DNA of 11,705 nucleotides from Xanthobacteraceae bacterium (GCA_030039655.1 JASHVC010000381.1:1-11705); one strand, 5' to 3'; positions 1 to 7,450 are shown, numbered from the stretch's first letter. The notes: generated by a model not told the origin, from the letters alone. Numbers and translations are program-made.

Positions 1-170
1 CCGCGTCGTGCTGCCACTTTCGAACCCGGTTTGTTGCGGCGCAACAGCACCGGCTGCAATGCAGTTCCGCTGAATCTCATTTGCGGCGTTAATCACGTTG
101 GCAGGTTGTTAACCAATTGACCGTCGGGAGAGCTAATATTATTAACGATGCGATAATTCCTTGAGGCTCC
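1..170. other. Upstream intergenic region with a small hairpin, no supportable gene
   Basis: No gene can be supported here. A perfect inverted repeat, TGTTGC-GGC-GCAACA, lies at 32-46 and could be an operator or the end of a transcript entering from the left. On the minus strand an ATG at 80-78 opens a frame that runs off the left edge without a stop (26 codons, basic), but it has no visible ribosome binding site. One plus frame is also open from base 1 to a TGA at 118-120. Neither is long enough to judge. Confidence 0.5.
117..145 (+). promoter_or_regulatory. Candidate sigma-70 promoter for pxpB
   Basis: TTGACC (117-122) and TATTAA (140-145) are separated by 17 bases and match the -35 and -10 consensus at 5/6 and 4/6 positions. 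Transcription would begin near 152, leaving a leader of about 20 bases before the pxpB start at 171. The surrounding bases are unusually AT-rich for this window. This is a pattern match only. Confidence 0.35.
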
Positions 171-911
171 ATGCCGGAATTCCGGGTCTTGCCGGCCGGA
201 GACACGGCACTTGTCGTGGAATTCGGCGATCACGTTGATCGACGATTGAGCACTTGGGTCTTGGCGCTAGCGCGGCGCCTGGATGAGGCTCGCGTGAACG
301 GCGTCGTCGAAACCGTTCCGACAATTCGATCCCTGATTGTGCACTATGAGCCGCTGATCCTGTCAGCGGACTCGCTCAAAGGGCACATCGCGGAGTTGAT
401 GACCGGCCTGCATGTTGCAAGTGAGACCATACGCCACTGGCAGTTGCCGGTCTGCTACGACCGCGAAATCGCCCCCGATCTCGACAGCGTCGCTGAGCGC
501 GCCGGACTTTCGCCCGCACAGGTGGTGGAGCTGCACATCGCGACAGACTTTCACGTCTACATGCTCGGATTCCTGCCAGGCATGGCCTATTTGGGCGATC
601 TGCCGCCGATACTATCAACGTTCCCACGTATGCCAACGCCGCGGATAAAAGTGCCCGCAGGTTCGTTGGGCATCGCCAACACGCTGACCTGCGTCTACCC
701 GGTCGACACGCCAGCCGGATGGCATCTCATCGGACGCTCGCCCGTTCCTTTCTTCAGGCGCCGGCCCGAGGTTACGACCTTGCTGCAGCCCGGCGACAAA
801 GTGACCTTCACGCCGGTGTCGATACGGGAATACGAGACGCTCACGGCAAAGGCGGCAGCCGGAAACCTGATCATCGAACCTATCGAAGAGAGCGTGGGAG
901 CGGCCGCATGA
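171..911 (+). CDS. pxpB: 5-oxoprolinase subunit PxpB (KipI / allophanate hydrolase subunit 1 family)
   Basis: This is a 246-residue cytoplasmic protein of the KipI/PxpB family (carboxyltransferase domain C,D; allophanate hydrolase subunit 1-like). In characterised members PxpB works with PxpA and PxpC to open 5-oxoproline to glutamate at the cost of ATP. Family marks seen are the N-terminal LPAGDTALVVEFGD segment (7-20), GFLPGMAYLGDLP (133-145), TPRIKVPAGSLGIAN (156-170) and GWHLIGRSPVPFF (183-195), in the usual order and at the usual length. The ATG at 171 is chosen because the conserved N-terminal strand starts right behind it; GAGG at 163-166 is a somewhat close ribosome binding site. The stop overlaps the pxpC start by four bases (ATGA), implying translational coupling. 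No pxpA is visible nearby, so the substrate is assigned by family only. Confidence 0.9.
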   Translation: MPEFRVLPAGDTALVVEFGDHVDRRLSTWVLALARRLDEARVNGVVETVPTIRSLIVHYEPLILSADSLKGHIAELMTGLHVASETIRHWQLPVCYDREIAPDLDSVAERAGLSPAQVVELHIATDFHVYMLGFLPGMAYLGDLPPILSTFPRMPTPRIKVPAGSLGIANTLTCVYPVDTPAGWHLIGRSPVPFFRRRPEVTTLLQPGDKVTFTPVSIREYETLTAKAAAGNLIIEPIEESVGAAA

Positions 912-1978
912 CGGCTGTCCTGCGCGTGCTCGCTCCCGGACTCTTGACGACCATCCAAGACCTGGGACGGCCGGGTTATCAATCGCGCGGTATTCCTGTT
1001 GGTGGTGCGCTCGACCCGATCAGCTTTCGTGCCGCAAACGTACTCGTCGGTAATCCGCCCAATACGGGTGCACTGGAAGTCGCGTACACGGGTCCGATGC
1101 TTGCTGTTGAGAGCGGCGAAGCGCGCCTGTCGTTCGTCGGTGCCAACGCGCAGATCGAAATCCTGCCCGACGAGATGGCAACGAGCGGCCGGCGGATCAC
1201 CGGCATGCGCAGCATTCACTTGCGCCGCGGCGAAGTCGTGCGCATCGGATCGCTCACGGGTGGCGCCGTGCTCTATATCGCTGTCGAGGGCGGATTCGCT
1301 ATCACGCCGGTACTCGGCAGCGTTTCAACCTATTTGCGCGGTGCCATTGGCGGCTGGGAAGGACGAGCGCTGGCAGTCGGCGACCGCCTGCCGCTACGCC
1401 GCGACGAGCCGAGCGAACGCGAAGATTGCGAAATGGTTGGTCTCGATCTAGCACCGCCCGAACGATATCGTGCGGTCGTCGGGCCGCAGAGTGATTACTT
1501 CTCGACCGAGGCGATCGAGACGTTCTTTGAGAGCGAGTACGTGGTCAGCGCCGGCGCCGATCGCATGGGCATGCGGCTCAAAGGGCCACGGCTGGCGCAC
1601 GCGCGCGCTATCAACATCATCTCCGACGGCATTGCTCCTGGGTCGATTCAAGTCCCCGGCAATGAGCTGCCGATTGTACTGCTTGCTGACCGGCAGACCG
1701 TTGGCGGCTATCCCAAAATCGCCACCGTCATCTCGGCGGACCTGCCGGCGGTCAGCCGCTTACCGATCGGGGCGAAGATCCGCTTCTGGCCCGTCTCGGT
1801 CGCGGAGGCGGAAGCGGCCCGCCGGCGCCTCGTCACCGAGATCGACGGACTGGTCGGCAAGATCGTGCCAATCCGCCAAACGGTCGGCGAACTTACGCCG
1901 AAGCTCTTCGATTGCAACTTGATCGGCGGGGTCGTGGATGCATCAGCGGGCGCTCCGGAGCTCGCGGAACTTTCATAA
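908..1978 (+). CDS. pxpC: 5-oxoprolinase subunit PxpC (KipA / biotin-dependent carboxyltransferase family)
   Basis: This is a 356-residue partner of PxpB, of the KipA/allophanate hydrolase subunit 2 family. Recognisable segments are LLTTIQDLGRPGYQSRG (12-28), VGGALD (31-36), YIAVEGGF (123-130), STYLRGAIGGWEGRALAVGD (140-159), DRMGMRLKGP (218-227), and the long conserved run SDGIAPGSIQVPG ... LLADRQTVGGYPKIATVI (239-275). The ATG at 908 overlaps the pxpB stop, and an in-frame extension back to 719 is rejected because it reads through pxpB in another frame. The last ~45 residues after the conserved domain are a weakly conserved-looking tail. Despite the family name it carries no biotin-attachment motif. 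It probably forms a complex with PxpB in the cytoplasm. Confidence 0.92.
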   Translation: MTAVLRVLAPGLLTTIQDLGRPGYQSRGIPVGGALDPISFRAANVLVGNPPNTGALEVAYTGPMLAVESGEARLSFVGANAQIEILPDEMATSGRRITGMRSIHLRRGEVVRIGSLTGGAVLYIAVEGGFAITPVLGSVSTYLRGAIGGWEGRALAVGDRLPLRRDEPSEREDCEMVGLDLAPPERYRAVVGPQSDYFSTEAIETFFESEYVVSAGADRMGMRLKGPRLAHARAINIISDGIAPGSIQVPGNELPIVLLADRQTVGGYPKIATVISADLPAVSRLPIGAKIRFWPVSVAEAEAARRRLVTEIDGLVGKIVPIRQTVGELTPKLFDCNLIGGVVDASAGAPELAELS

Positions 1979-1990
1979 CGCGGTTGGAAT

Positions 1991-2986
1991 ATGAATGATC
2001 TCACCGCCGACAGACCGGACGGCGAGGCGTTGCAGGGCGCGTCCGAAGTAGCGAGCAGCGTGCGCAAAAGCGCGGCCGCCCGCAAAGATCACGTGCCGCG
2101 CGGCATCTTCTGCATGGTCGCCGCCACAATGCTTTTTTCCATCGCGTTCGCGCTCTCTAAATGGGTTGTCGCGCTCTATCCAGTCGGCGAGGTAATGTTT
2201 CTGCGCTCATTTTCCTCGCTCATCGTCGTCGCGGCCGTGATGCTGCCGATGACTGGGCTCTCCGTATTCGCCACGCGGCGGCCGCGCGACCACATTGCGC
2301 GCGGCCTGTCGCAGGCGATTTCGCAGACGCTCTCCGTTCTCGCCTTCAGCCTAATGCCGCTCGCCGGAGCGGTTGCGATCAATTTCTCTGCGCCCCTCTT
2401 CGCCGCTCTGGTATCGATCGTCTGGCTCAAGGAACGCGCCGGCCCAGCGCGGTGGGGCGCGCTTCTGGTCGGCTTTTTCGGCGTGCTCATCGTGACCAAT
2501 CCGGGAGCGAATTCGCTCACGTTGGGCGCGCTGTTCGCGCTAGGCAACGCGATCATGTACGGCAGCGTTACAGTAGCGGTCCGCGGCATGACCAAGACGG
2601 AATCGGCCAATACTCTGCTGATCTGGCAGATGGTGACGATCACGTTTTTTCACAGCTTTTTGCTTTTGTTCGGCTGGCATACGCCAAAGCCGATCGACGC
2701 CGTGATGCTGTTCAGCAGCGGTTTCGCCAACGCTTGCGGGCAATATTTCTGGACGCAGGCGCTTCGCCTTGCACCCGCGACAGCAGTGTCGCCGTTCTAC
2801 TATCTGATGCTCGTCTGGGCGCTAATCATCGGCTTTTTGGTATGGGGCGACGTTCCGACCAGAGGCCTACTTATCGGATCAGGTATAGTCGTTGCGTCCG
2901 GACTTTTCCTCCTGTGGCGCGAAGCCCGGTTGCAGCGCTCAGTCAACGCCGTTCCGCTGGTTCCAGCGAAAACCAGCACGTCTTGA
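1991..2986 (+). CDS. DMT-superfamily permease (EamA / RhaT-like)
   Basis: This is a 331-residue inner-membrane protein with about ten hydrophobic helices arranged as two EamA repeats (about 37-170 and 176-308), after a basic cytoplasmic N-tail of about 35 residues. The first repeat holds the family-typical FSAPLFAALVSIVWLKER stretch (132-149), and the second the matching SPFYYLMLVWALIIGFLVWGD (267-287). DMT permeases export or import small metabolites, amino acids and nucleotides; the substrate cannot be read from sequence. It begins 12 bases after the pxpC stop with only a weak ribosome binding site (TTGGAA), so it is probably cotranscribed with pxpBC. A role in moving 5-oxoproline or a related amino acid is a guess from this position. 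Confidence 0.88.
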   Translation: MNDLTADRPDGEALQGASEVASSVRKSAAARKDHVPRGIFCMVAATMLFSIAFALSKWVVALYPVGEVMFLRSFSSLIVVAAVMLPMTGLSVFATRRPRDHIARGLSQAISQTLSVLAFSLMPLAGAVAINFSAPLFAALVSIVWLKERAGPARWGALLVGFFGVLIVTNPGANSLTLGALFALGNAIMYGSVTVAVRGMTKTESANTLLIWQMVTITFFHSFLLLFGWHTPKPIDAVMLFSSGFANACGQYFWTQALRLAPATAVSPFYYLMLVWALIIGFLVWGDVPTRGLLIGSGIVVASGLFLLWREARLQRSVNAVPLVPAKTSTS

Positions 2987-3004
2987 CTGCTCTTGGGACT
3001 GCTA

Positions 3005-3041
3005 AAACGCTGTTTGTCGCGGAGCGCGCGGCGGCGCGTTT
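3005..3041. terminator. Weak hairpin between convergent genes, possible terminator
   Basis: The 68 bases between the DMT permease and the convergent GGDEF/EAL gene contain CGCGC-GGCG-GCGCG (3025-3038) followed by TTT, nested inside AAACGC (3005-3010) pairing with GCGTTT (3036-3041). The hairpin is GC-rich and the U-tract is short, so intrinsic termination is possible but not convincing in either direction. Confidence 0.3.
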
Positions 3042-3054
3042 GCGAAAATGTCGA

Positions 3055-5697
3055 TTAGGCCGCGATGGTCTTGGCGCGCGCCTTTGCGTCCACGCCCCAA
3101 GAGGCGAGCAACTCAGGAATCCGGTCGCTCGATATTGCGTTGCTGAACAGGTAACCCTGCACCTCATCGCAACCCAGCGCTGCCAAGAGCCGCTGCTGCG
3201 CCGCCGTTTCGACGCCCTCGGCTACGGTGGTCATGCCCAGCGCCCGCGCGATGATAATGACCGCCTGCACGATCACGCTGTTCTGCGAGTTCTCCCCCAG
3301 GTCGACCACGAAGGCACGGTCGATCTTGATCTTATCGAACGGGAAGCTGCGCAACGAACTCAGCGACGAGTAGCCGGTGCCGAAATCGTCCATGGCAATG
3401 CCGACCCCAATCGCCTTTAGCCGGTGCAGAACGCCAAGCGTCTTTTCGGTGTCGGAAATGAACAGCCTTTCGGTGATTTCCAAGACGAGACGGTGCGGCT
3501 CCAACCCCGTTTCAGCGAGAACCCGAACGACCACATCGGCCAGATTGGGCAACGAGAATTGGACGGGCGAAAGGTTGACTGCAACCTTGAGGTTGTTCGG
3601 CCATTGCGCGGCCTGGGTGCAGGCCTCGCGCAGCGCCCACTCGCCCAGCGGCAGGATCAGCCCGCTATCCTCGGCGATGGGAACAAAGACTGCCGGCGAA
3701 ATCACACCCAGGGTTGGATGGTCCCACCGCGCCAGGGCTTCAAAGCCCGCAATGGCGTTGCGGCGCAAATCGATGATCGGTTGATATGCGAGGCGCAGCC
3801 GTTGCTGCTCGATGGCCTCGCGAAGGTCGGTTTCGATCTGCCGCCGGTCGTTGAGCTCCTCGTTCATGGAGTGCTCGTAGAAGCAATAGGTACCTCGACC
3901 GGTGGTCTTGACCGCATAGAGCGCGAGATCGGCGGCCATCAAAAGGTCGTCGGCGTTGTTGCCGTCCTTTGGTCCGACGGCGATGCCGATGCTGACCGTG
4001 CTGCGGATGCGATGGCCGTCGATGTCATAGGGCTGCGCAACCGTTTCCACGATATTTCTGGCTGACGTGGCCAGCGAGGCGCGGGACGTAAACGACGGCA
4101 TCACGATCGCGAATTCGTCGCCACCGAGACGCGCCAGAACCTCGCCGTGCTGCAGCGAATGCCGCAGCCGGTTGGCGACCTCGATCAGCAGCATGTCGCC
4201 GATGCGATGGCCTAGCGTATCGTTGATAACCTTGAACCGGTCGAGATCCAGGAACAGCACGGCAAAGTCCGCGCGGTTTCCTTCAGTGCTACTCACCTTC
4301 TCGATCGAAGAGCGGAATACGCGCCGGTTCGGTAATCCGGTCAGCGGATCTTCGGACGCGAGTTTGGCGATATAGGCTTCGGCCTGACGCCGTTTGGTTA
4401 CATCCGTATAAGTCTGCACAAACCCACCTTCAGGCAGAGGTGAGCGGAGAACCTCGATGACCGTGCCGTCGGGCCGCGTGTGCTCGAATGTCGCGTTTGT
4501 ACTGGGCCCGGACGGTCCCCTTTCCGAGGCCGCAAAGTCAGCGCGGAACGCATTTGCATTTTGCCCGACCTGCGGCGGAGCAAAGTCTTCAAGGTGGAGC
4601 GGATGGTCGATAAGATCCGCGGGCAGTTCGAGCAGCTCGCCGCACCGCTTGTTGATAACCGGGATATCGTGGTCCTTCGTCACCAACATGATACCCTGGT
4701 TCATGTGCTCAAGCGTAAGCTTGAGTTGTTCCGACTTCTGCCTCGCACCTGTTTCGCTGCGGAGTATCTGCTCCATTGCGGCGAGAATGATCAGGGTGAA
4801 GAGCACCCCCGTGAGCGCGTTCCATTCCAGACCCTCTAGGGACGGCTGCAGGACGTCGGCCTTGCGCACGCCGACCGTCACCCACAGCGGAAAGCCGCGC
4901 ACCTTACGCAACGCCATCAGCAGCGGCTGCGGATCCTGCACATCCTTGAATTCGAAGATTGAATTGCGGCTGTCGTTAAAATGCCGGAACAGCGGCGTCC
5001 CGGTCAAATCCTGACCCAGAGCAAAGCGTCCGGCCGCGCTGCCGCCGCTCGCCCGTACAACGCCGTCGCTTCCTATCATGGCTATCGAAGCCGCCAAACC
5101 GAGATCGATTTTGTCGTAGAAATTCGTGAAATGCTCCGGGTTGAGCGAGACGACGATCACGCCGCCGATCGAACCGTCCCGGTTGGTGAAGCGCCGCGTC
5201 AACTGCACCGACCACTGGCCGCTGGCGCGGCCGATCAGGGGCTTGCTGATGAAAAGATGGTCCTCGGTGCTATTCAGTTGCACGCGGATATGTTCGCGGT
5301 CGGCCACAGAGATCGGCGGGTTTGGTTGCGGACCCGCAGTCGACGCACGAATAATGCCCTTGTCGTCGACGATCGCCGCCTGGACGACGATTTCGCCCGG
5401 AATGTGCGTTGTGTCGAGAATGGTCTCGTAGTCCGTCGTGTCCTTGCGCGTCTCGACGCTTTGACGCATGTAGAGAATGGCGGTGTCGAGTTCGCTGAGC
5501 GTGCGAAGCACGTTCTCCTCGAACACCATCGCGAAGTTCTCGTTGGTGCGCTCTGCCTCGCTTTGGTCGTTGTGAGCGCGCTCAAAATACTTCACGCCGA
5601 TGCCGACCCACAGCATCGCAACGATGATCGTTCCCAGGATCGCCGTGCTGCTTCGACGGGCGATCAACTTGGGCAAATGCGCGATATGCAGCGTCAC
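3055..5697 (-). CDS. Membrane-bound sensor with Cache-like, PAS, GGDEF and EAL domains (cyclic di-GMP turnover)
   Basis: This is an 880-residue protein. A transmembrane helix (about 19-36) and a second one (about 292-309) flank a ~250-residue periplasmic region resembling a double Cache sensor. A PAS-like segment (about 322-436), a GGDEF domain (about 445-607) and an EAL domain (about 618-866) follow. The diguanylate cyclase motif is intact (RLGGDEF, GGDEF at 525-529), but the inhibitory RxxD site five residues before it reads QHGE, so classical product inhibition is not expected. The EAL domain keeps EALARW (653-658), NLSP (708-711), LEITE (739-743), DDFGTGYSS (770-778), KID (791-793), AEGVET (826-831) and QGYL (847-850), so phosphodiesterase activity looks possible. 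The start is GTG at 5697-5695, with AAGGG nine bases upstream and an in-frame TAA shortly before it. The stop is TAA. Ligand and net direction of activity are unknown. Confidence 0.93.
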   Translation of the reverse strand: MTLHIAHLPKLIARRSSTAILGTIIVAMLWVGIGVKYFERAHNDQSEAERTNENFAMVFEENVLRTLSELDTAILYMRQSVETRKDTTDYETILDTTHIPGEIVVQAAIVDDKGIIRASTAGPQPNPPISVADREHIRVQLNSTEDHLFISKPLIGRASGQWSVQLTRRFTNRDGSIGGVIVVSLNPEHFTNFYDKIDLGLAASIAMIGSDGVVRASGGSAAGRFALGQDLTGTPLFRHFNDSRNSIFEFKDVQDPQPLLMALRKVRGFPLWVTVGVRKADVLQPSLEGLEWNALTGVLFTLIILAAMEQILRSETGARQKSEQLKLTLEHMNQGIMLVTKDHDIPVINKRCGELLELPADLIDHPLHLEDFAPPQVGQNANAFRADFAASERGPSGPSTNATFEHTRPDGTVIEVLRSPLPEGGFVQTYTDVTKRRQAEAYIAKLASEDPLTGLPNRRVFRSSIEKVSSTEGNRADFAVLFLDLDRFKVINDTLGHRIGDMLLIEVANRLRHSLQHGEVLARLGGDEFAIVMPSFTSRASLATSARNIVETVAQPYDIDGHRIRSTVSIGIAVGPKDGNNADDLLMAADLALYAVKTTGRGTYCFYEHSMNEELNDRRQIETDLREAIEQQRLRLAYQPIIDLRRNAIAGFEALARWDHPTLGVISPAVFVPIAEDSGLILPLGEWALREACTQAAQWPNNLKVAVNLSPVQFSLPNLADVVVRVLAETGLEPHRLVLEITERLFISDTEKTLGVLHRLKAIGVGIAMDDFGTGYSSLSSLRSFPFDKIKIDRAFVVDLGENSQNSVIVQAVIIIARALGMTTVAEGVETAAQQRLLAALGCDEVQGYLFSNAISSDRIPELLASWGVDAKARAKTIAA

Positions 5698-5717
5698 ACG
5701 ACAACGCCCTTGTTGTG

Positions 5718-5747
5718 CTTATAAAGCATAACGCCTGCAAGTTTCGA
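5718..5747 (-). promoter_or_regulatory. Candidate sigma-70 promoter for the GGDEF/EAL gene
   Basis: Read on the minus strand, TCGAAA (5747-5742) and TATAAG (5723-5718) lie 18 bases apart, with the -10 matching consensus at 5/6. The -10 overlaps a small inverted repeat TGCTT-ATA-AAGCA (5716-5728). The implied start near 5711 would leave a very short leader that just includes the AAGGG at 5711-5707. Confidence 0.3.
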
Positions 5748-5761
5748 CCGCCTTAAGTTCA

Positions 5762-5775
5762 TTGATCCTGTTCAA
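5762..5775. promoter_or_regulatory. FNR/FixK-like palindrome in the divergent promoter region
   Basis: TTGATCCTGTTCAA matches the TTGAT-N4-ATCAA consensus of CRP/FNR-family regulators (Fnr, FixK, FnrL) at nine of ten defined positions, including both invariant halves TTGA and TCAA. It lies between the divergent GGDEF/EAL gene and the cupin gene. If a plus-strand transcript starts near 5808-5810, the box would be centred near -41, the usual activator position. No convincing -10 is visible there (CATTAC at 5794-5799 is poor). Oxygen or nitric-oxide control is inference. Confidence 0.45.
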
Positions 5776-5937
5776 TAAGTTTGGACAACAAATCATTACT
5801 GGGGAACGGCCAGCTAAAATTGGAGCGACTATGCTAACGCTGTGTCCATGCTGCCGGCGCCTGGGACCTGACGTCTGCTTTCGGCGCAAGGGGCGGTCGC
5901 GGCGGCGGCCGTTGCAATGATCAGGGGTGCATTGTAC

Positions 5938-6000
5938 ATGGGGAAAAAGCCCATGAAGCAGGCGACAGACACTCTCGCGACCGCCTCCCGCAAGGCGTAG
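5938..6000 (+). CDS. Possible 20-residue leader peptide upstream of the cupin gene
   Basis: ATG at 5938 is preceded by AGGGG (5923-5927) at a ten-base spacing, and the frame ends at TAG 5998-6000. The product would begin MGKKPMKQATD. A further in-frame ATG at 5917 would give 27 residues but lacks a ribosome binding site. The start codon sits in a perfect hairpin, CATGGG (5937-5942) with CCCATG (5950-5955), and the stop falls inside the loop of the terminator-like hairpin at 5985-6023. This layout suggests a cis-acting leader more than a working protein. There is no run of one amino acid to hint at a sensed substrate. It may also be chance. Confidence 0.35.
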   Translation: MGKKPMKQATDTLATASRKA

Positions 6001-6023
6001 CTGCGGACGTCGGGAGCCTTTTT
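5985..6023 (+). terminator. Terminator-like hairpin just before the cupin gene (possible attenuator)
   Basis: CTCCCG (5985-5990) pairs perfectly with CGGGAG (6011-6016) across a 20-base loop that can fold further (CGCA 5989-5992 with TGCG 6002-6005 as an alternative). CC and then TTTTT (6019-6023) follow. Stem plus U-tract has the form of an intrinsic terminator, yet it stands only 25 bases before the cupin start. It therefore either attenuates the cupin transcript or ends a short RNA begun near the FNR-like box. Confidence 0.5.
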
Positions 6024-6048
6024 GTCGCAGTACTGAGGAGTCCCCGCC

Positions 6049-7266
6049 ATGCACGAAATCGCCGATCAGGTTCATTGGCATGAGCCGTCGGGCTTCAAGC
6101 GCGCGGGCTTCGGCAAGTTCAACCGTCCGAAGACGCCCTACGACTTGTTCATGGAGTCGGACGACATTCCGATCTACCGCGACATAGGCGTGAGCAAGGT
6201 GCAAAACCTCCCGCTTGCACCCTGGAAGCGCATGGGCGGCCGCGGCACCTACATCCAGTTGCATGGCACCGAGGGCAAGTGGGGCGCCTACGTGGTCGAG
6301 GTGCCGAGCGCCGGCGCGCTCAACCCGGAAAAGCATATGTACGAAGAAGTCTACCTCGTCGTGGAAGGCCGTGGCTCCACGGAGGTCTGGCTCGAAGGCG
6401 ACAACAAGCGGCATATTTTCGAGTGGCAGAAGGGCTCGCTGTTTTCGATCCCCGTCAACGCCATGCACCGTATCGTCAACGCCAGTTCATCGCCGGCGCT
6501 GCTACTGGGCGGCACCACGGCGCCCAATTTGATGAATCTCATCAACAGCACGGACGCGATCTTCAACTGCCCATACCAATTTCGCGACCGCTTTTCCGGC
6601 GCCGACGATTTCTACAAATACAAAGACGACATCGAGCCCGATCCGGTGCGCGGCCTTGCCATGCGGCGTACCAATTTTATTCCCGATATCGTCAATTGCG
6701 ACCTGCCGCTGGACAACCGCCGCTCGCCTGGCTGGCGCCGCGTCGAACCGTTCATGACCGGCAACACGTTCTATCTGTGGATCGGCCAGCACGAGAACGG
6801 CCACTATTCCAAGGCACATGCGCATACCTCGGCGGCGGTCCTAATCTGCATCAAAGGCAAGGGCTATACCTACACTTGGCCTGAGAACCTCGGCTTGACG
6901 CCGTGGAAAGATGGCAAGGCCGACGCGGTGAAACGTGTCGATTACGAGCCGGTCGGCATGGTGTCGGCCGCGCCCGGCGGCGCCCGCTGGTATCACCAGC
7001 ACTTCGGCGCCTCGAAGGAGGCGTTCCGCCTCACCGCCTGGTTTGGCCCGCATAATCCCGGCCGCGAGCCCGGACCTCCCGGCGAGAAGCATACCGATTA
7101 CACGGCCATGGACATTCCGGAAGGCGGCACCGCCATTCCATACTACATGGAGGATCCATTCCTACGCCGGGAATATGCGCAGCGGATGGACCGCGAGGGC
7201 GCGGAAAATCGAATGCGGTCGGAATATTACGAGCGCGATTATCGCGGATTGCTGCCGCAGGAATGA
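6049..7266 (+). CDS. Bicupin-fold protein (cupin domain-containing, gentisate dioxygenase-like architecture)
   Basis: This is a 405-residue cytoplasmic protein without signal peptide or membrane segment. Two cupin cores can be seen. In the first, metal-ligand-like positions are H96 and E99/E100 in PEKHMYEEVYLVVEGRG, with a second motif IPVNAMHRIV (H140). In the second, HAH at 257-259 precedes LICIKGKG, then GGARWYHQHFG (H316, H318). The second core lacks the usual glutamate after the HxH pair. The two-cupin layout recalls gentisate 1,2-dioxygenases and related ring-cleaving or isomerase bicupins, but I do not recognise the specific substrate. GAGGAG (6035-6040) is a strong ribosome binding site for the ATG at 6049. 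The gene is followed after 184 bases, filled mostly by a repeat, by an eutA-like gene on the same strand. An operon is possible. Confidence 0.85.
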   Translation: MHEIADQVHWHEPSGFKRAGFGKFNRPKTPYDLFMESDDIPIYRDIGVSKVQNLPLAPWKRMGGRGTYIQLHGTEGKWGAYVVEVPSAGALNPEKHMYEEVYLVVEGRGSTEVWLEGDNKRHIFEWQKGSLFSIPVNAMHRIVNASSSPALLLGGTTAPNLMNLINSTDAIFNCPYQFRDRFSGADDFYKYKDDIEPDPVRGLAMRRTNFIPDIVNCDLPLDNRRSPGWRRVEPFMTGNTFYLWIGQHENGHYSKAHAHTSAAVLICIKGKGYTYTWPENLGLTPWKDGKADAVKRVDYEPVGMVSAAPGGARWYHQHFGASKEAFRLTAWFGPHNPGREPGPPGEKHTDYTAMDIPEGGTAIPYYMEDPFLRREYAQRMDREGAENRMRSEYYERDYRGLLPQE

Positions 7267-7290
7267 GGTCACAATTCATTCCCGCAAGAT

Positions 7291-7440
7291 TGTCATGCCC
7301 CGCGCATGCGGGGCATCCAGTATCAACCGGCGCTGCGGAGCACGCAGCATCTACCAGACCGCCGGCGACTACCGGATCGTCCGCTGGAGCCTGTCATCGA
7401 ACCGGCCACTTCGGGCCGGACCCGTTGGCGGACGATGACA
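7291..7440. repeat. Composite palindromic intergenic repeat
   Basis: Nearly the whole gap between the cupin and eutA-like genes is nested inverted repeats. ATGCCCCGC (7295-7303) pairs with GCGGGGCAT (7308-7316); ATCGTCCGC (7376-7384) with GCGGACGAT (7428-7436); CCGGCC (7402-7407) with GGCCGG (7414-7419). The outer ends TGTCAT (7291-7296) and ATGACA (7435-7440) are also inverted, and TGTCATCG recurs at 7392-7399. I recognise this style (TGTCATGCCCCGC... GATGACA) as an interspersed intergenic element common in Bradyrhizobium-type genomes. It carries no coding potential. Its right end abuts the ribosome binding site of the next gene. As RNA it would fold strongly and could stabilise the cupin message or reduce read-through. 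Confidence 0.75.
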
Positions 7441-7450
7441 GGAAGGGCAC

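Noticed and set aside
1..80. Partial minus-strand gene starting at base 80 and leaving the left edge
   Set aside because: Only 26 codons are visible, with no ribosome binding site and no recognisable sequence; plus-strand frames are equally open there.
2161..3420. Long plus-strand frame of 419 codons across the DMT gene and the end of the GGDEF/EAL gene
   Set aside because: It is arginine-rich without any family signature and overlaps two clearly recognisable proteins; this is a shadow caused by high GC content.
5698..6048. Cobalamin riboswitch upstream of the cupin-eutA genes
   Set aside because: Looked for because EutA serves B12 enzymes, but no B12-box (GCCACTG-like) or matching architecture is present in this leader or in the eutA gap.
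5719..6468. Minus-strand frame of 249 codons over the cupin leader and gene start
   Set aside because: Its composition and position antisense to the cupin core mark it as a shadow; the plus-strand cupin gene has a strong ribosome binding site and real motifs.
7291..7440. CRISPR array or insertion-sequence end
   Set aside because: The repeats are inverted and nested with no regular direct repeat-spacer pattern, and no transposase gene is associated.
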